A DNA stretch of 27,653 nucleotides, from the NCBI GenBank assembly GCA_964388495.1, contig CAYMAT010000015.1, positions 1-27,653 on the forward strand, read 5' to 3'. The position numbers and the translations under genes are program-made. The stretch is from CAYMAT01 sp964388495. Its GTDB lineage: Bacteria > Patescibacteriota > Gracilibacteria > Peribacterales > Peribacteraceae. This document shows positions 6,401 to 13,791 of the stretch, piece after piece (the first letter of the stretch is position 1; each line of letters starts with the position of its first letter). Below the pieces are notes generated by a model, which did no database searches, was not told where the DNA came from, and saw only the letters and a program-made list of their open reading frames with translations.

Positions 6401-7497
6401 TGATGCGACGATCCCTGCAATTGCTGGCACTGGCGGCAGCGACATGCATGGCGGGAAGCGCGTGTGCAGCGGTGCAGAAAGCGGTGTTTGTGACGCCTTT
6501 TGTGACGCGCGCGGAAACCGCAATGCTGTTACTGCAGACGCGCATTCCGCACATTCCCGCACTCAGGAGTGACGGCAAGTATCCGGACGTTCCGGTCAAT
6601 TCCTGGTACGAGCGGTACATGGTCCTGGGCGACAAGCTGGGGATCATCCAGCCCAACCCCGTCACCAAGGCCATGCGTCCGGATGCCCCCGTCACACGGT
6701 CGGAATTTCTGCTGATGGCGGTACGGACCTTTGGCATCAATACCGATCTCTATCCCTCGTCCTATAAAGATGTGCCGCGGGAGGCGTGGTATTTCCCCAT
6801 CGCCGGTGTGGCGCAGAAACTGCATCTCTTCCCGGACGATGCGGACCAGTCATCGTTCAAGCCCGATCAGCAGATGCTCCACGCGGAAATGGCCAAGGCC
6901 GTGCAGACGCTCACCTCCCTGTCCTCCAGGAATGACGCACAATCGACCGTCAACGGCGACGGCACCATTTCCACCACAGTGCAGCGCACCCCCATGGTGA
7001 ACGTGCCGTCCATGCCGCATCTTGCGCCCGGCGCCAAGCCCATCGTGACCATCACCTCCATGCCCGGCGATGATCCCCTGCAGCTCCCCCTCCTGCGCGA
7101 GGCGCTGCTGCGACTGGTGAATGACGCGCGTGCGGAGGCCAAGCTCAAACCCCTCGCTTTCAATAGCCTTCTCCAGAATTCCGCGCAAAAGTACGCGCGC
7201 GAGCTGGCGGAGCAGAACTTCTTTGGCCACGTGAGTCCCGCGGGAGAGACGCTCCGGGATCGCATGGAAGCCTCCGGATATTACAAACCGTCTTTCCAGG
7301 CGGACTGCCTCTGCGTGCGGGAATACCTGGTAGGCGAAAACCTGGCCCGCGGCCAGCGCACGGCCAGCCAGGTGGTGCGCGAGTGGCTGGCCTCCCCCGC
7401 TCACCGCGAAGCCATGCTCAACGGAACATTCACGGAGGCGGGCATTGGCATCACCTCAGGCATCTGGGTAATGCATTTTGGGGGGGAGCAAAAATAA
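6400..7497 (+). CDS. SLH- and CAP-domain cell-surface protein
   Basis: This 365-residue secreted protein has a signal peptide at about 1-24 (MMRRSLQLLALAAATCMAGS, then ACAA). Two S-layer homology-like repeats follow at about 62-112 (YPDVPVNSWY...PVTRSEFLL) and 122-172 (YKDVPREAWY...HAEMAKAVQ). After a linker comes a CAP domain at about 229-362 with H277, E313 (GENLARG) and H335 (SPAHREAML). SLH domains usually hold proteins to cell-wall polymers, so it may be anchored at the surface. CxC (C303, C305) precedes the GEN motif, as in the neighbour. A second ATG at 6403 is an equally possible start. A hairpin follows the stop directly. Confidence 0.88.
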   Translation: MMRRSLQLLALAAATCMAGSACAAVQKAVFVTPFVTRAETAMLLLQTRIPHIPALRSDGKYPDVPVNSWYERYMVLGDKLGIIQPNPVTKAMRPDAPVTRSEFLLMAVRTFGINTDLYPSSYKDVPREAWYFPIAGVAQKLHLFPDDADQSSFKPDQQMLHAEMAKAVQTLTSLSSRNDAQSTVNGDGTISTTVQRTPMVNVPSMPHLAPGAKPIVTITSMPGDDPLQLPLLREALLRLVNDARAEAKLKPLAFNSLLQNSAQKYARELAEQNFFGHVSPAGETLRDRMEASGYYKPSFQADCLCVREYLVGENLARGQRTASQVVREWLASPAHREAMLNGTFTEAGIGITSGIWVMHFGGEQK

Positions 7498-7528
7498 CAT
7501 GAAAGGAAACCTCCGGTTTCCTCTCATG
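7498..7528 (+). terminator. Hairpin directly after the CAP operon
   Basis: CATGAAAGGAAACC and GGTTTCCTCTCATG pair at 13 of 14 positions around the loop TCC, starting at the base after the TAA stop. No T-run follows, so it is terminator-like or 3'-protective rather than a textbook intrinsic terminator. Confidence 0.5.
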
Positions 7529-7556
7529 AACTCACCTTCCGGCAAAGTGGCGCTCC

Positions 7557-7575
7557 AGACAGGCGGAGCCTGTCT
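7557..7575. repeat. Perfect 8-bp hairpin
   Basis: AGACAGGC and GCCTGTCT pair perfectly around GGA. It lies in the 302-nt gene-free gap between the CAP operon and the convergent DJ-1-like gene. No function is evident. Confidence 0.4.
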
Positions 7576-7630
7576 TCGCGCAGTAGCTTGATTTTAGTTC
7601 TCACAAACAACACACAGAAACTGGGTGGTC

Positions 7631-7791
7631 TGGCCGCTCGTGGGGGTGTTGGGGGAGGCCTTGCGAGCATCAGCGAGTATGTGACGAGCCTGAGACACTC
7701 GAACGTGGCGAAGGCGAGGAACACAAGGCCGAGCGGAGGAGCGTCGAGCGGCCACGCGCTTTGGCTCCACCTTTGTCGCAACAAAGGTGGA
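7631..7791. other. Dense nested inverted repeats in a gene-free gap
   Basis: This is the centre of a gap with no convincing coding frame. TGGCCGCTCG (7631-7640) has an exact inverted copy at 7745-7754. Nested inside are GGCCTTG...CAAGGCC and CGAGT...ACTCG, suggesting a branched fold. It is followed by an 11-bp perfect stem, TCCACCTTTGT / ACAAAGGTGGA (7766-7791), ending 8 nt from the stop codon of the DJ-1-like gene. It could be a structured RNA, a dispersed repeat or a bidirectional transcription end. It matched no RNA family I recognise. Confidence 0.45.
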
Positions 7792-7799
7792 AGAAAAAA

Positions 7800-8321
7800 T
7801 CACATCTTCGCAAACTTCACGCCGAATTCCTCACTCGCATCCACGCCACTCCCCGTGATGATATTTTTGTCGATGACGACGGGCTCATCGATGTAGTGCA
7901 CATCGTGCAAACCCAAAAATCCTGATTGATCTCCATCCAGATTCCAGACGGTCGCCTTGCGACCGGCGAGGACTTCCGCGGCAACGAGGATTTTTGGCGC
8001 GATGCAGATGGCCCCCAGCGGCATGCCGGCATCGTTGGCATCCTGCGCGATTTTTTTCGCGTCTTTGTCCTGCCAGAGGTTTGCCGCACCCGGCCCGCCG
8101 ATGAAGGCGATGCGGTCGTAGTCACGGACGTCGACGTCTTTCATCGCCACCGTCGCCTCCTCCGTCCCGCCGAACTTCCCCGTGCAGGTCCCTTTTTTCG
8201 AACTGCCGATGATGACCTCGAATTTGGCTTTCTCAAGCCCTTTTCTCACTCCCTCAAGTTCTTTGTCCTGGTAGCGGTCCTGGGCGATGATGAGGAGGGC
8301 GGTGGGCATGGCGCACATCAT
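7800..8321 (-). CDS. DJ-1/PfpI-like protein
   Basis: The DJ-1/PfpI superfamily includes proteases, deglycases and chaperones. The mature-looking start is MPTALLIIAQDRYQDKELEG. Counting from that methionine (8309), the acidic residue is E17, GGPGA lies at 71-75, and the nucleophile-elbow cysteine C102 is in GAICIAPKI. The His that follows the Cys in PfpI proteases is Ile here, so protease activity is doubtful. The start at 8321 (MMCAMPTALL) overlaps the glycosyltransferase stop as ATGA, the coupling used elsewhere in this window; 8318 and 8309 are alternatives. It is co-transcribed with the glycosyltransferase. Confidence 0.85.
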   Translation of the reverse strand: MMCAMPTALLIIAQDRYQDKELEGVRKGLEKAKFEVIIGSSKKGTCTGKFGGTEEATVAMKDVDVRDYDRIAFIGGPGAANLWQDKDAKKIAQDANDAGMPLGAICIAPKILVAAEVLAGRKATVWNLDGDQSGFLGLHDVHYIDEPVVIDKNIITGSGVDASEEFGVKFAKM

Positions 8322-10237
8322 ACTACCGTACCAACATCCGTGCTTTGCGCTTTCTCCATGTTCTCCGCGCATTTCTCGCAGTCCTTCCGCCATGCATCCG
8401 CAAATGCCCACAGGGAAGCGCTCCACACATGGAGCTTCGCGTTGCATTCCAGATAGGCTTCCATCCCCGGCGTGAAAATATCCTTGATAGACACCGTCGC
8501 CCCACCCTGCCGACCGATTCCCAATAAAAGCGTGCGGAGTTCCTTGTGCAGCCCGCCCAGTTTTTCATCCTCATCGGCAGCATACTGAAGAAGCGTGGTG
8601 ATGGAATGGAAGACATGCAGCGCACGCGGATCCATCACATAGAACGTGGACAAATGCGACCGCAGCCACGTGGCCGCGGCGTTGAGACTCATGTAGTGAA
8701 TGGCCCGGATGCGGATGTTCTTCAAGAGCTCCTGGGCCTGGTATGTGCATTCCGGAAAAAGTGCAGGCAGCTCCTCGCCCAACTGCCCCAGGGAATTCTG
8801 CAATTCGCCAAAAAGAGCATGCGCTTCCAGCAGCGGATCCAGCGAGGCCACCCTCCTGCTCCAGGTCCCCAATTCCTGTTGCTGCGGGGTGCCGGGCCGG
8901 ATATCGGATGCATCGGGAACATCCGGCATGTCAGTGACGACACTGTTGATGTACATGCGCGCGGCGCGGTGCGCGGGCGTGGCATCGTCCATAATCTGTT
9001 CCATATCCGCGATGCCTTTCTCCAGAGTAGTCTCCGGATGGCGTTGCGCCAGTATCCGATGCACATGCGACACAAACATGTCGTTTTTACTGGGCACAAG
9101 CCGTGGCGCAAGCTGCATATCCTCCCACAGGAGAACCGCTTCCTCAGCATCCAAAGGCTCCATTTCCTCCGGCAGGAGCGGCTTGCCGCACTCTCGGATC
9201 CAGTCATCCCTGCCCACACACCGGGTGTGCAGGGAATCCAGGTGATGCAGGAGCAGACGCTTGGCTTTTTGCCACTCCAGGGAATAGATTCGCATGCCGG
9301 AAACATCATCCGCCTGCTCTGCTATCCGCCCCAGTCGCTGCCCATAACCGTTGTCGGGATGCGTGCGGTCAGACACGCGGCAAAACGTATGGACGCATAA
9401 TTTTGGATCGTACACGATCTCCGCACCCGATCTGATGACACCCAGGGAAAAGAGCGTGTCCTCCGCGCCTGCCACGTGCGCAATGCCTCCCAGTTTCCGG
9501 AATACCTCCTTGCGCATGGTCATATTGGCACCGGGCATGAACACGGCTTCACCTCCCTGCGGCAGGGAATGCATGCCCTGGGCCTTTAGGAGCCTTTCCT
9601 GCAATTCCTCCATGGACTGCCGGATAATATCCATTGTCTGCACGTGGGACTGCAGGGGGTCATTCTTGTCCGGAAATGACTGCGCGTAACCCGTGGCGGC
9701 AAGAACGGATGGATTTTGATACAGACCGAGCAATGACTGCAGGTAGTTCTTGTCCAGCATGCAATCCGCGTCCGTAAACACAAATGGCTGTCCCGGCGCC
9801 ACGTACGGATACGCGGCCTTTCCGCCCCAGTCACGCGCCTTCCCCACGTTGCAGTGTTGCGGGGCGTTACTGCCGCTCCACGCATCCAGAAAGACCAGAT
9901 GCATACGCTTCCGTGCGATCTTCTGGAAAAGAACGTACTGCTGGAAGTAGTACTTATCCTTCAGCCATTCCTTTACCAATAACTGCGGGGGCGTACTGCT
10001 CCACAACCCCTCCACCACGTCCTGCGTGAGGCGGTTGGATTCTAGAACATGGCGTGCCGCATCGCGGCTGTTATTGATCACCACCATCACCAGAACAGAC
10101 TCCAGATCCACCCCTTCCTGCACCGAAAGGGAATGAAGAACGGTCAAAATACCGCCCCCCTCCCTGTACGAGGGGATGATGACACCCGCCTGATACCGCT
10201 CTTTTTGGAGCGGAAGAGGTGAATGGAGGCGTTTCAT
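8318..10237 (-). CDS. Family 2 glycosyltransferase with large uncharacterised C-terminal domain
   Basis: The protein has 639 residues. The N-terminal GT-A fold is recognised by VIIPSYREGGGILTVLHSLS at 19-38, the nucleotide-sugar/metal motif FTDADC (D156, D158), and AGAEDTLF (E249, D250) in the position of the acceptor-side ED motif. Residues from about 300 to 639 are an Arg/Leu/Glu-rich, probably helical region that I do not recognise. No transmembrane helix is visible, so it is likely cytosolic or peripheral. The donor and acceptor cannot be assigned. It starts with ATG at 10237; a TAGAAT hexamer lies 10 nt upstream. It is divergent from the gene at 10326 and coupled to the DJ-1-like gene. 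Confidence 0.85.
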   Translation of the reverse strand: MKRLHSPLPLQKERYQAGVIIPSYREGGGILTVLHSLSVQEGVDLESVLVMVVINNSRDAARHVLESNRLTQDVVEGLWSSTPPQLLVKEWLKDKYYFQQYVLFQKIARKRMHLVFLDAWSGSNAPQHCNVGKARDWGGKAAYPYVAPGQPFVFTDADCMLDKNYLQSLLGLYQNPSVLAATGYAQSFPDKNDPLQSHVQTMDIIRQSMEELQERLLKAQGMHSLPQGGEAVFMPGANMTMRKEVFRKLGGIAHVAGAEDTLFSLGVIRSGAEIVYDPKLCVHTFCRVSDRTHPDNGYGQRLGRIAEQADDVSGMRIYSLEWQKAKRLLLHHLDSLHTRCVGRDDWIRECGKPLLPEEMEPLDAEEAVLLWEDMQLAPRLVPSKNDMFVSHVHRILAQRHPETTLEKGIADMEQIMDDATPAHRAARMYINSVVTDMPDVPDASDIRPGTPQQQELGTWSRRVASLDPLLEAHALFGELQNSLGQLGEELPALFPECTYQAQELLKNIRIRAIHYMSLNAAATWLRSHLSTFYVMDPRALHVFHSITTLLQYAADEDEKLGGLHKELRTLLLGIGRQGGATVSIKDIFTPGMEAYLECNAKLHVWSASLWAFADAWRKDCEKCAENMEKAQSTDVGTVV

Positions 10238-10309
10238 AAAAGGGTCTATTCTAAGCCAAAAAACTGGAATAATCTATCTGGTCAAAAGATAGTATTAATG
10301 ACAGATTTA

Positions 10310-10318
10310 TGGTAAAAT
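10310..10318 (+). promoter_or_regulatory. Candidate extended -10 promoter
   Basis: TGG followed by TAAAAT ends 7 nt before the ATG at 10326, the same arrangement as at 5857-5865. The predicted transcript would be leaderless. No -35 consensus is clear. The CTATCT/AGATAG pair just upstream could be an operator-like dyad. Confidence 0.45.
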
Positions 10319-10325
10319 ACTACAA

Positions 10326-10862
10326 ATGACATCAGACATCCTTCACGAGTACGACGATGATTTCCTGCAGTGGCCGGTTAATCTGGAGCAGGCAGAAAAA
10401 CGCGCACAAGAGCGCGAAATGGACTGGTCGGATTTTACGTCAAACCATACACCCCGCCCCCCAAGATTCACCACCGAAGCGCTGAACTTGCTTTCTCAGC
10501 ACATCAACAAACCCGTGACCACCGCGGTAGACGCCATTCGTTTCGCCGTAAGAAATAACGTGCAGTTTCCCGCCAATATTCAGCAAAAAATACCGAGGAG
10601 TTGCGCTTATTTGGAGGCCAACATGGAATTGGAAAAACAGGTTGCTGAAGATTTCCTCCATAAACTGGAACTCCAGGATCCCGTCAAATATTCGTTGCTC
10701 ACCGAGGAAGCAAGAAAAGACCATGATATGGCACCCGAGATGAAAGATCTCATCGAGAGAGGGCAGAACAGCGAAAGATTCCTCCGTCACATGCAAATAA
10801 CCTACGTTGCAAAACACATCGCAAAACTCTTTAAGCCCATTGTCTTCGGTCTGGAGGGGTAA
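10326..10862 (+). CDS. Hypothetical protein, 178 residues
   Basis: I do not recognise this family. The protein begins MTSDILHEYDDDFLQWPVNL, is acidic at the N-terminus, and appears largely helical with charged residues throughout. No signal peptide, membrane segment or cysteine motif is visible. It has its own promoter-like -10 and ends 5 nt from the convergent rpsE stop, so it closes the inserted block at its right side. Base composition is more AT-rich than the neighbouring ribosomal genes. The coding call rests on uninterrupted length, protein-like composition and the promoter. Confidence 0.7.
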   Translation: MTSDILHEYDDDFLQWPVNLEQAEKRAQEREMDWSDFTSNHTPRPPRFTTEALNLLSQHINKPVTTAVDAIRFAVRNNVQFPANIQQKIPRSCAYLEANMELEKQVAEDFLHKLELQDPVKYSLLTEEARKDHDMAPEMKDLIERGQNSERFLRHMQITYVAKHIAKLFKPIVFGLEG

Positions 10863-10867
10863 CGTCC

Positions 10868-11527
10868 TTACTCCGTGCGACCTTTCTCGTCCAATCCGCG
10901 GCCGCGCTTCTGCGCGTCTGCCTTGGCCTGCGTCTCGGACTTGCTGACGTGCTGGATGGTTCCGGCAAGAGCGTGTGCCTCGCCTTCTTTGATAGCCTCT
11001 TTGACGGTCTCTTCCACGGGAGCGGCCACCACGCGGAGCTTCTCCAGTGCCATCATGGCTGCCTGGGCGTTGACCAGTTTGTTGCGGGTGCCAAAGCGCT
11101 TAGAGAGCACGTTCTTGACGCCTGCCTGGTCCAGGATCACGCGGAGTGCTCCTCCGGCGATGATTCCCGTACCCGGCTTTGCCGGCATCATGAGGATGCG
11201 GGCTGCCTTGTGCTTGAGCTCAACGGAGTGGCTGATGGTGCCGTTCACCAATGAGATGCGGATCATCTGGCGCTTGGCGGCCGTGGAGGCCTTGCGGACG
11301 GCTGCCTGCACTTCTGCGGCCTTGCCCGTTCCCAATCCCACTTTGCCCTTCTTGTTACCGACAACCACGATGGCGCGGAAACGCATACGGCGACCACCTT
11401 TCACCACGCGCGTGACGCGGTCCACGCTGAGCGTGGCCTCACTGAACTCGCTGGGTTCACGCTGACCACGACGATCATTGCGCTTGCGGTCGGGGCGGCC
11501 TTTGGAGTTGTGGGAGGGGGCGGGCAT
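10868..11527 (-). CDS. rpsE: 30S ribosomal protein S5
   Basis: S5 acts in decoding accuracy and mRNA unwinding at the 30S entry. The double-stranded RNA-binding-like domain contains VVKGGRRMRFRAIVVVGNKK and GKVGLGTGKAAEV, and the C-terminal domain contains PAKPGTGIIAGGALRVIL and FGTRNKLVNAQAAMMAL. It is long (219 residues), with a basic N-terminal tail (MPAPSHNSKGRPDRKRND...) and a charged C-terminal tail after about 190. It is the last gene of the upstream half of the superoperon. The expected next genes rpmD and rplO do not follow; a convergent unknown gene does. Confidence 0.97.
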   Translation of the reverse strand: MPAPSHNSKGRPDRKRNDRRGQREPSEFSEATLSVDRVTRVVKGGRRMRFRAIVVVGNKKGKVGLGTGKAAEVQAAVRKASTAAKRQMIRISLVNGTISHSVELKHKAARILMMPAKPGTGIIAGGALRVILDQAGVKNVLSKRFGTRNKLVNAQAAMMALEKLRVVAAPVEETVKEAIKEGEAHALAGTIQHVSKSETQAKADAQKRGRGLDEKGRTE

Positions 11528-11539
11528 GGAATGGAAAAG

Positions 11540-11887
11540 TTAGAACTGTAAACCGGCGGCGCGGGCGGCATCGGCCAATTCCTTGATGCGTCCGTGGTAC
11601 TTGTAGGAACCGCGGTCAAAAACGACGGAGCTGACACCGGCTTTCTTGGCTTTTTCGGCGATCATCGTCCCCACCTTCTTTGCGCCGTCCTTGGTGAGCT
11701 TCACCTTAGCCTCAATGGTGGAGGCGGACGCCAGCGTCTTACCGGCCTCATCATTGATCACCTGCACGCGGAGTGCGGTGAGCGAGCGGTGCACGGTCAT
11801 GCGCGGACGCTCTGCGGTGCCGCGGATACGGGCGCGAACCCGGTGTGCGCGTGCCAGCCTGTGATCGGATTTCTTGAGCTTGGTCAT
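11540..11887 (-). CDS. rplR: 50S ribosomal protein L18
   Basis: L18 binds 5S rRNA together with L5. The 115 residues show the family features RAHRVRARIRGTAERPRMTV near the N-terminus and VSSVVFDRGSYKYHGRIKEL then ADAARAAGLQF at the end. The C-terminus is nearly invariant across bacteria. It lies 12 nt upstream of rpsE and 86 nt after rplF, an unusually large internal gap that holds two hairpins. Confidence 0.97.
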   Translation of the reverse strand: MTKLKKSDHRLARAHRVRARIRGTAERPRMTVHRSLTALRVQVINDEAGKTLASASTIEAKVKLTKDGAKKVGTMIAEKAKKAGVSSVVFDRGSYKYHGRIKELADAARAAGLQF

Positions 11888-11923
11888 TGGGATGAAGATT
11901 GTGGACTGATGGAGGGGAGGAAT

Positions 11924-11962
11924 CCTTCTCCCTCAGGGAGAAGGTGGCCCGTTCGGCGGGCC
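11924..11962. repeat. Double hairpin between rplF and rplR
   Basis: CCTTCTCCC/GGGAGAAGG (9 bp, loop TCA) is followed immediately by GGCCCG/CGGGCC (6 bp, 5-nt loop). The element starts 11 nt after the rplF stop, within an otherwise compact operon. The layout resembles REP-like dispersed extragenic palindromes of other bacteria. Whether it recurs in this genome cannot be seen from here. Confidence 0.6.
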
Positions 11963-11973
11963 GGATGATGGGG

Positions 11974-12528
11974 TTATGCGGCCTTGGCTACGGCAGCCTT
12001 ACCTGCCTTGCGGCGGATCTGCTCGCCACCGTACTTGATACCCTTGCCCTTGTACGGCTCGGGCGGACGGAGCGAGCGGATGTCGGAGGCCGTCTGGCCC
12101 ACGAGCTGCTTGTCGATACCGCGTACGTAGAGGATGTTCTTGTTCTTCTCGTCCTGGGCGATCTCGATTCCTGCGGGAATGGGAAACTCCACCGGGTGCG
12201 AGAACCCCAAGCTGAGCACAAGAATCTTGCCCTTGATCTGGGCCTTGTAACCCACACCCACCATTTCGAGCTGCTTGTCGTATCCCTGGCTTACTCCCAC
12301 CGTCATGTTGCGGAGAAGCGTGCGGGTAAGACCGTGACGTTCGCGTGCGGCGGAGGAATCGTCCTTGCGGCCGACTTTGACGGAATCCCCTTCCACAGCC
12401 ACGGTCACCTCCGGGAGGAGCGTGTACTTCAGCTCACCCTTGGAACCTTTGACGGTCACAACGGAGCCGGAGACCGAGACGGTCACACCGGACGGGATGG
12501 CCACTGCTTTGGAACCAATGCGAGACAT
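11974..12528 (-). CDS. rplF: 50S ribosomal protein L6
   Basis: L6 sits near the sarcin-ricin loop and the factor-binding site. The 184-residue product starts MSRIGSKAVAIPSGVTVSVS and has the two repeated L6 folds. The C-terminal signature SLRPPEPYKGKGIKYGGEQI is followed by RRKAGKA. The length is normal. It is 2 nt downstream of the rpsH stop. Confidence 0.97.
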   Translation of the reverse strand: MSRIGSKAVAIPSGVTVSVSGSVVTVKGSKGELKYTLLPEVTVAVEGDSVKVGRKDDSSAARERHGLTRTLLRNMTVGVSQGYDKQLEMVGVGYKAQIKGKILVLSLGFSHPVEFPIPAGIEIAQDEKNKNILYVRGIDKQLVGQTASDIRSLRPPEPYKGKGIKYGGEQIRRKAGKAAVAKAA

Positions 12529-12530
12529 GA

Positions 12531-12917
12531 TTAGGAGATGGTACAGAGTACTTCGCCGCCAATCTTCTGCTTGCGGGCTTCGTTACCGGTCATGAGACCC
12601 TTGCTGGTGGTGAGGACGGCAATGCCGAACCCCTGCAGCACCGGCTGTATCTCGGCGGCGCCCACGTAGACACGGCGACCGGGCGTGCTCACGCGCTTGA
12701 TGGTCAGCTGCTTTCCGGGCTCAAACGTCACCTCCACGTCCTGCTTGGGTGCATCGCCGATCACTTTGACGTCGGACACGTAGCCTTCCTTCTTCAGGAG
12801 CTCCAGGAGCTGCTGCTTGATCTTGGACCACGGTGCGACGCACGTAGCGCGGCGAGCGTGCTGCGCATTGCGCATGCGGGTGAGAAGGTCGCCGATAGGG
12901 TCAGTGACAATAACCAT
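12531..12917 (-). CDS. rpsH: 30S ribosomal protein S8
   Basis: S8 organises the central domain of 16S rRNA and in E. coli represses the spc operon. The protein (128 residues) begins MVIVTDPIGDLLTRMRNAQH. It has KRVSTPGRRVYVGAAEIQPV and ends with GFGIAVLTTSKGLMTGNEAR followed by GGEVLCTIS, the classic S8 C-terminus. It lies 2 nt after rpsN. Confidence 0.97.
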   Translation of the reverse strand: MVIVTDPIGDLLTRMRNAQHARRATCVAPWSKIKQQLLELLKKEGYVSDVKVIGDAPKQDVEVTFEPGKQLTIKRVSTPGRRVYVGAAEIQPVLQGFGIAVLTTSKGLMTGNEARKQKIGGEVLCTIS

Positions 12918-12919
12918 AA

Positions 12920-13144
12920 TTACCAGGAGGACTTGGTGACGCCCGGGATCTCGCCGTTAGAGGCCAGTTCGCGGAAGCAAATACGGCAGATGCCGAAGAA
13001 TCGCATGTATCCGTGACGACGTCCGCAGAGCTTGCAGCGGTTGTAGATGCGCGTGGGCAGCTTGGGCTTCTTACCGGCCTGCTTGGCTTTCTGATAGGCG
13101 GCCAGTTGTCGCTTCTGCTTGAGGACGAGTGCGAGACGGGTCAT
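12920..13144 (-). CDS. rpsN: 30S ribosomal protein S14, zinc-binding type
   Basis: S14 is a 30S head protein. The zinc ribbon is complete: CKLC at 37-40 and CRIC at 53-56, followed by FRELASNGEIPGVTKSSW, the standard end of type Z S14. At 74 residues it is about 13 longer than the usual 61, because of a Lys/Ala/Gln-rich N-terminal region (MTRLALVLKQKRQLAAYQKA). It lies between rplE and rpsH as in typical spc operons. Confidence 0.96.
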   Translation of the reverse strand: MTRLALVLKQKRQLAAYQKAKQAGKKPKLPTRIYNRCKLCGRRHGYMRFFGICRICFRELASNGEIPGVTKSSW

Positions 13145-13164
13145 GGGTAAATAGCGTGGAGGGG

Positions 13165-13785
13165 TTATTTGGAGGAGGCAGTATCGCCGGAAGCGGCGCC
13201 TTTTTCAACGGACTTTGCGTCCTTCTTGGATTCGCGGGCGGGGATGAAAGGCATGCCCATCTGCTTCAGGAGGGCGCGGCCCTGCTCATCGTTCTTGGCG
13301 GTGGTCGTGATCTGGATTTGCATGCCGAAGATCTTGGTGGTGTCCGCCGTGGGGACCTCCGGGAAGATGGTGTGGTCCTTGAGACCGATGGCGTAGTTGC
13401 CACGACCATCCATCTTTGTGGGCAAGCCGCGGAAATCACGGATGCGGGGCAGGATGTAGCTGATCAGGCGGTCCAGGAACGCTTCCATCTGCTTGCCGCG
13501 GAGCGTGACCATGGCGCCAACAACGGAACCTTCGCGCGTCTTGAAGTTGCTGATGGCCTTGCGCGTGGTGCGGAAAATCGCCTTCTGGCCCGTGATGCGC
13601 TGCAGAATGTCCACGATGTACTCATGGAGTTCCTTGCTGTCCATCTTCGTCTTGTTGATACCCACGTTCACAATCACCTTCTGCAGGCGCGGGAGGGCGT
13701 GGACGTTCTCGATCTTCAGCTCTTTCTTGAGAGCTTCAGCGATGGGTCCGCGGAGCCGATCATGGAGGGTTTGATAGGTTGCCAT
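13165..13785 (-). CDS. rplE: 50S ribosomal protein L5 with C-terminal tail
   Basis: L5 binds 5S rRNA and contacts the P-site tRNA. Family segments are NVHALPRLQKVIVNVGINKT at about 27-46, GAMVTLRGKQMEAFLDRLIS, and the C-terminal MQIQITTTAKNDEQGRALLK. The usual end at GMPF is extended by about 26 charged residues (IPARESKKDAKSVEKGAASG...), giving 206 residues in total. It lies 6 nt downstream of rplX. Confidence 0.96.
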   Translation of the reverse strand: MATYQTLHDRLRGPIAEALKKELKIENVHALPRLQKVIVNVGINKTKMDSKELHEYIVDILQRITGQKAIFRTTRKAISNFKTREGSVVGAMVTLRGKQMEAFLDRLISYILPRIRDFRGLPTKMDGRGNYAIGLKDHTIFPEVPTADTTKIFGMQIQITTTAKNDEQGRALLKQMGMPFIPARESKKDAKSVEKGAASGDTASSK

Positions 13786-13791
13786 AAAGGG

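Noticed and set aside
5357..6562. A 401-codon open frame on the minus strand extending rplO upstream
   Set aside because: The upstream 250 codons are the complement of the CAP gene and lack any similarity; L15 starts at 5797 or 5809.
7560..7800. Possible RNase P RNA, tmRNA or other known structured RNA
   Set aside because: I looked for conserved core motifs of RNase P RNA and tmRNA and did not find them. The region is reported only as an unexplained structured gap.
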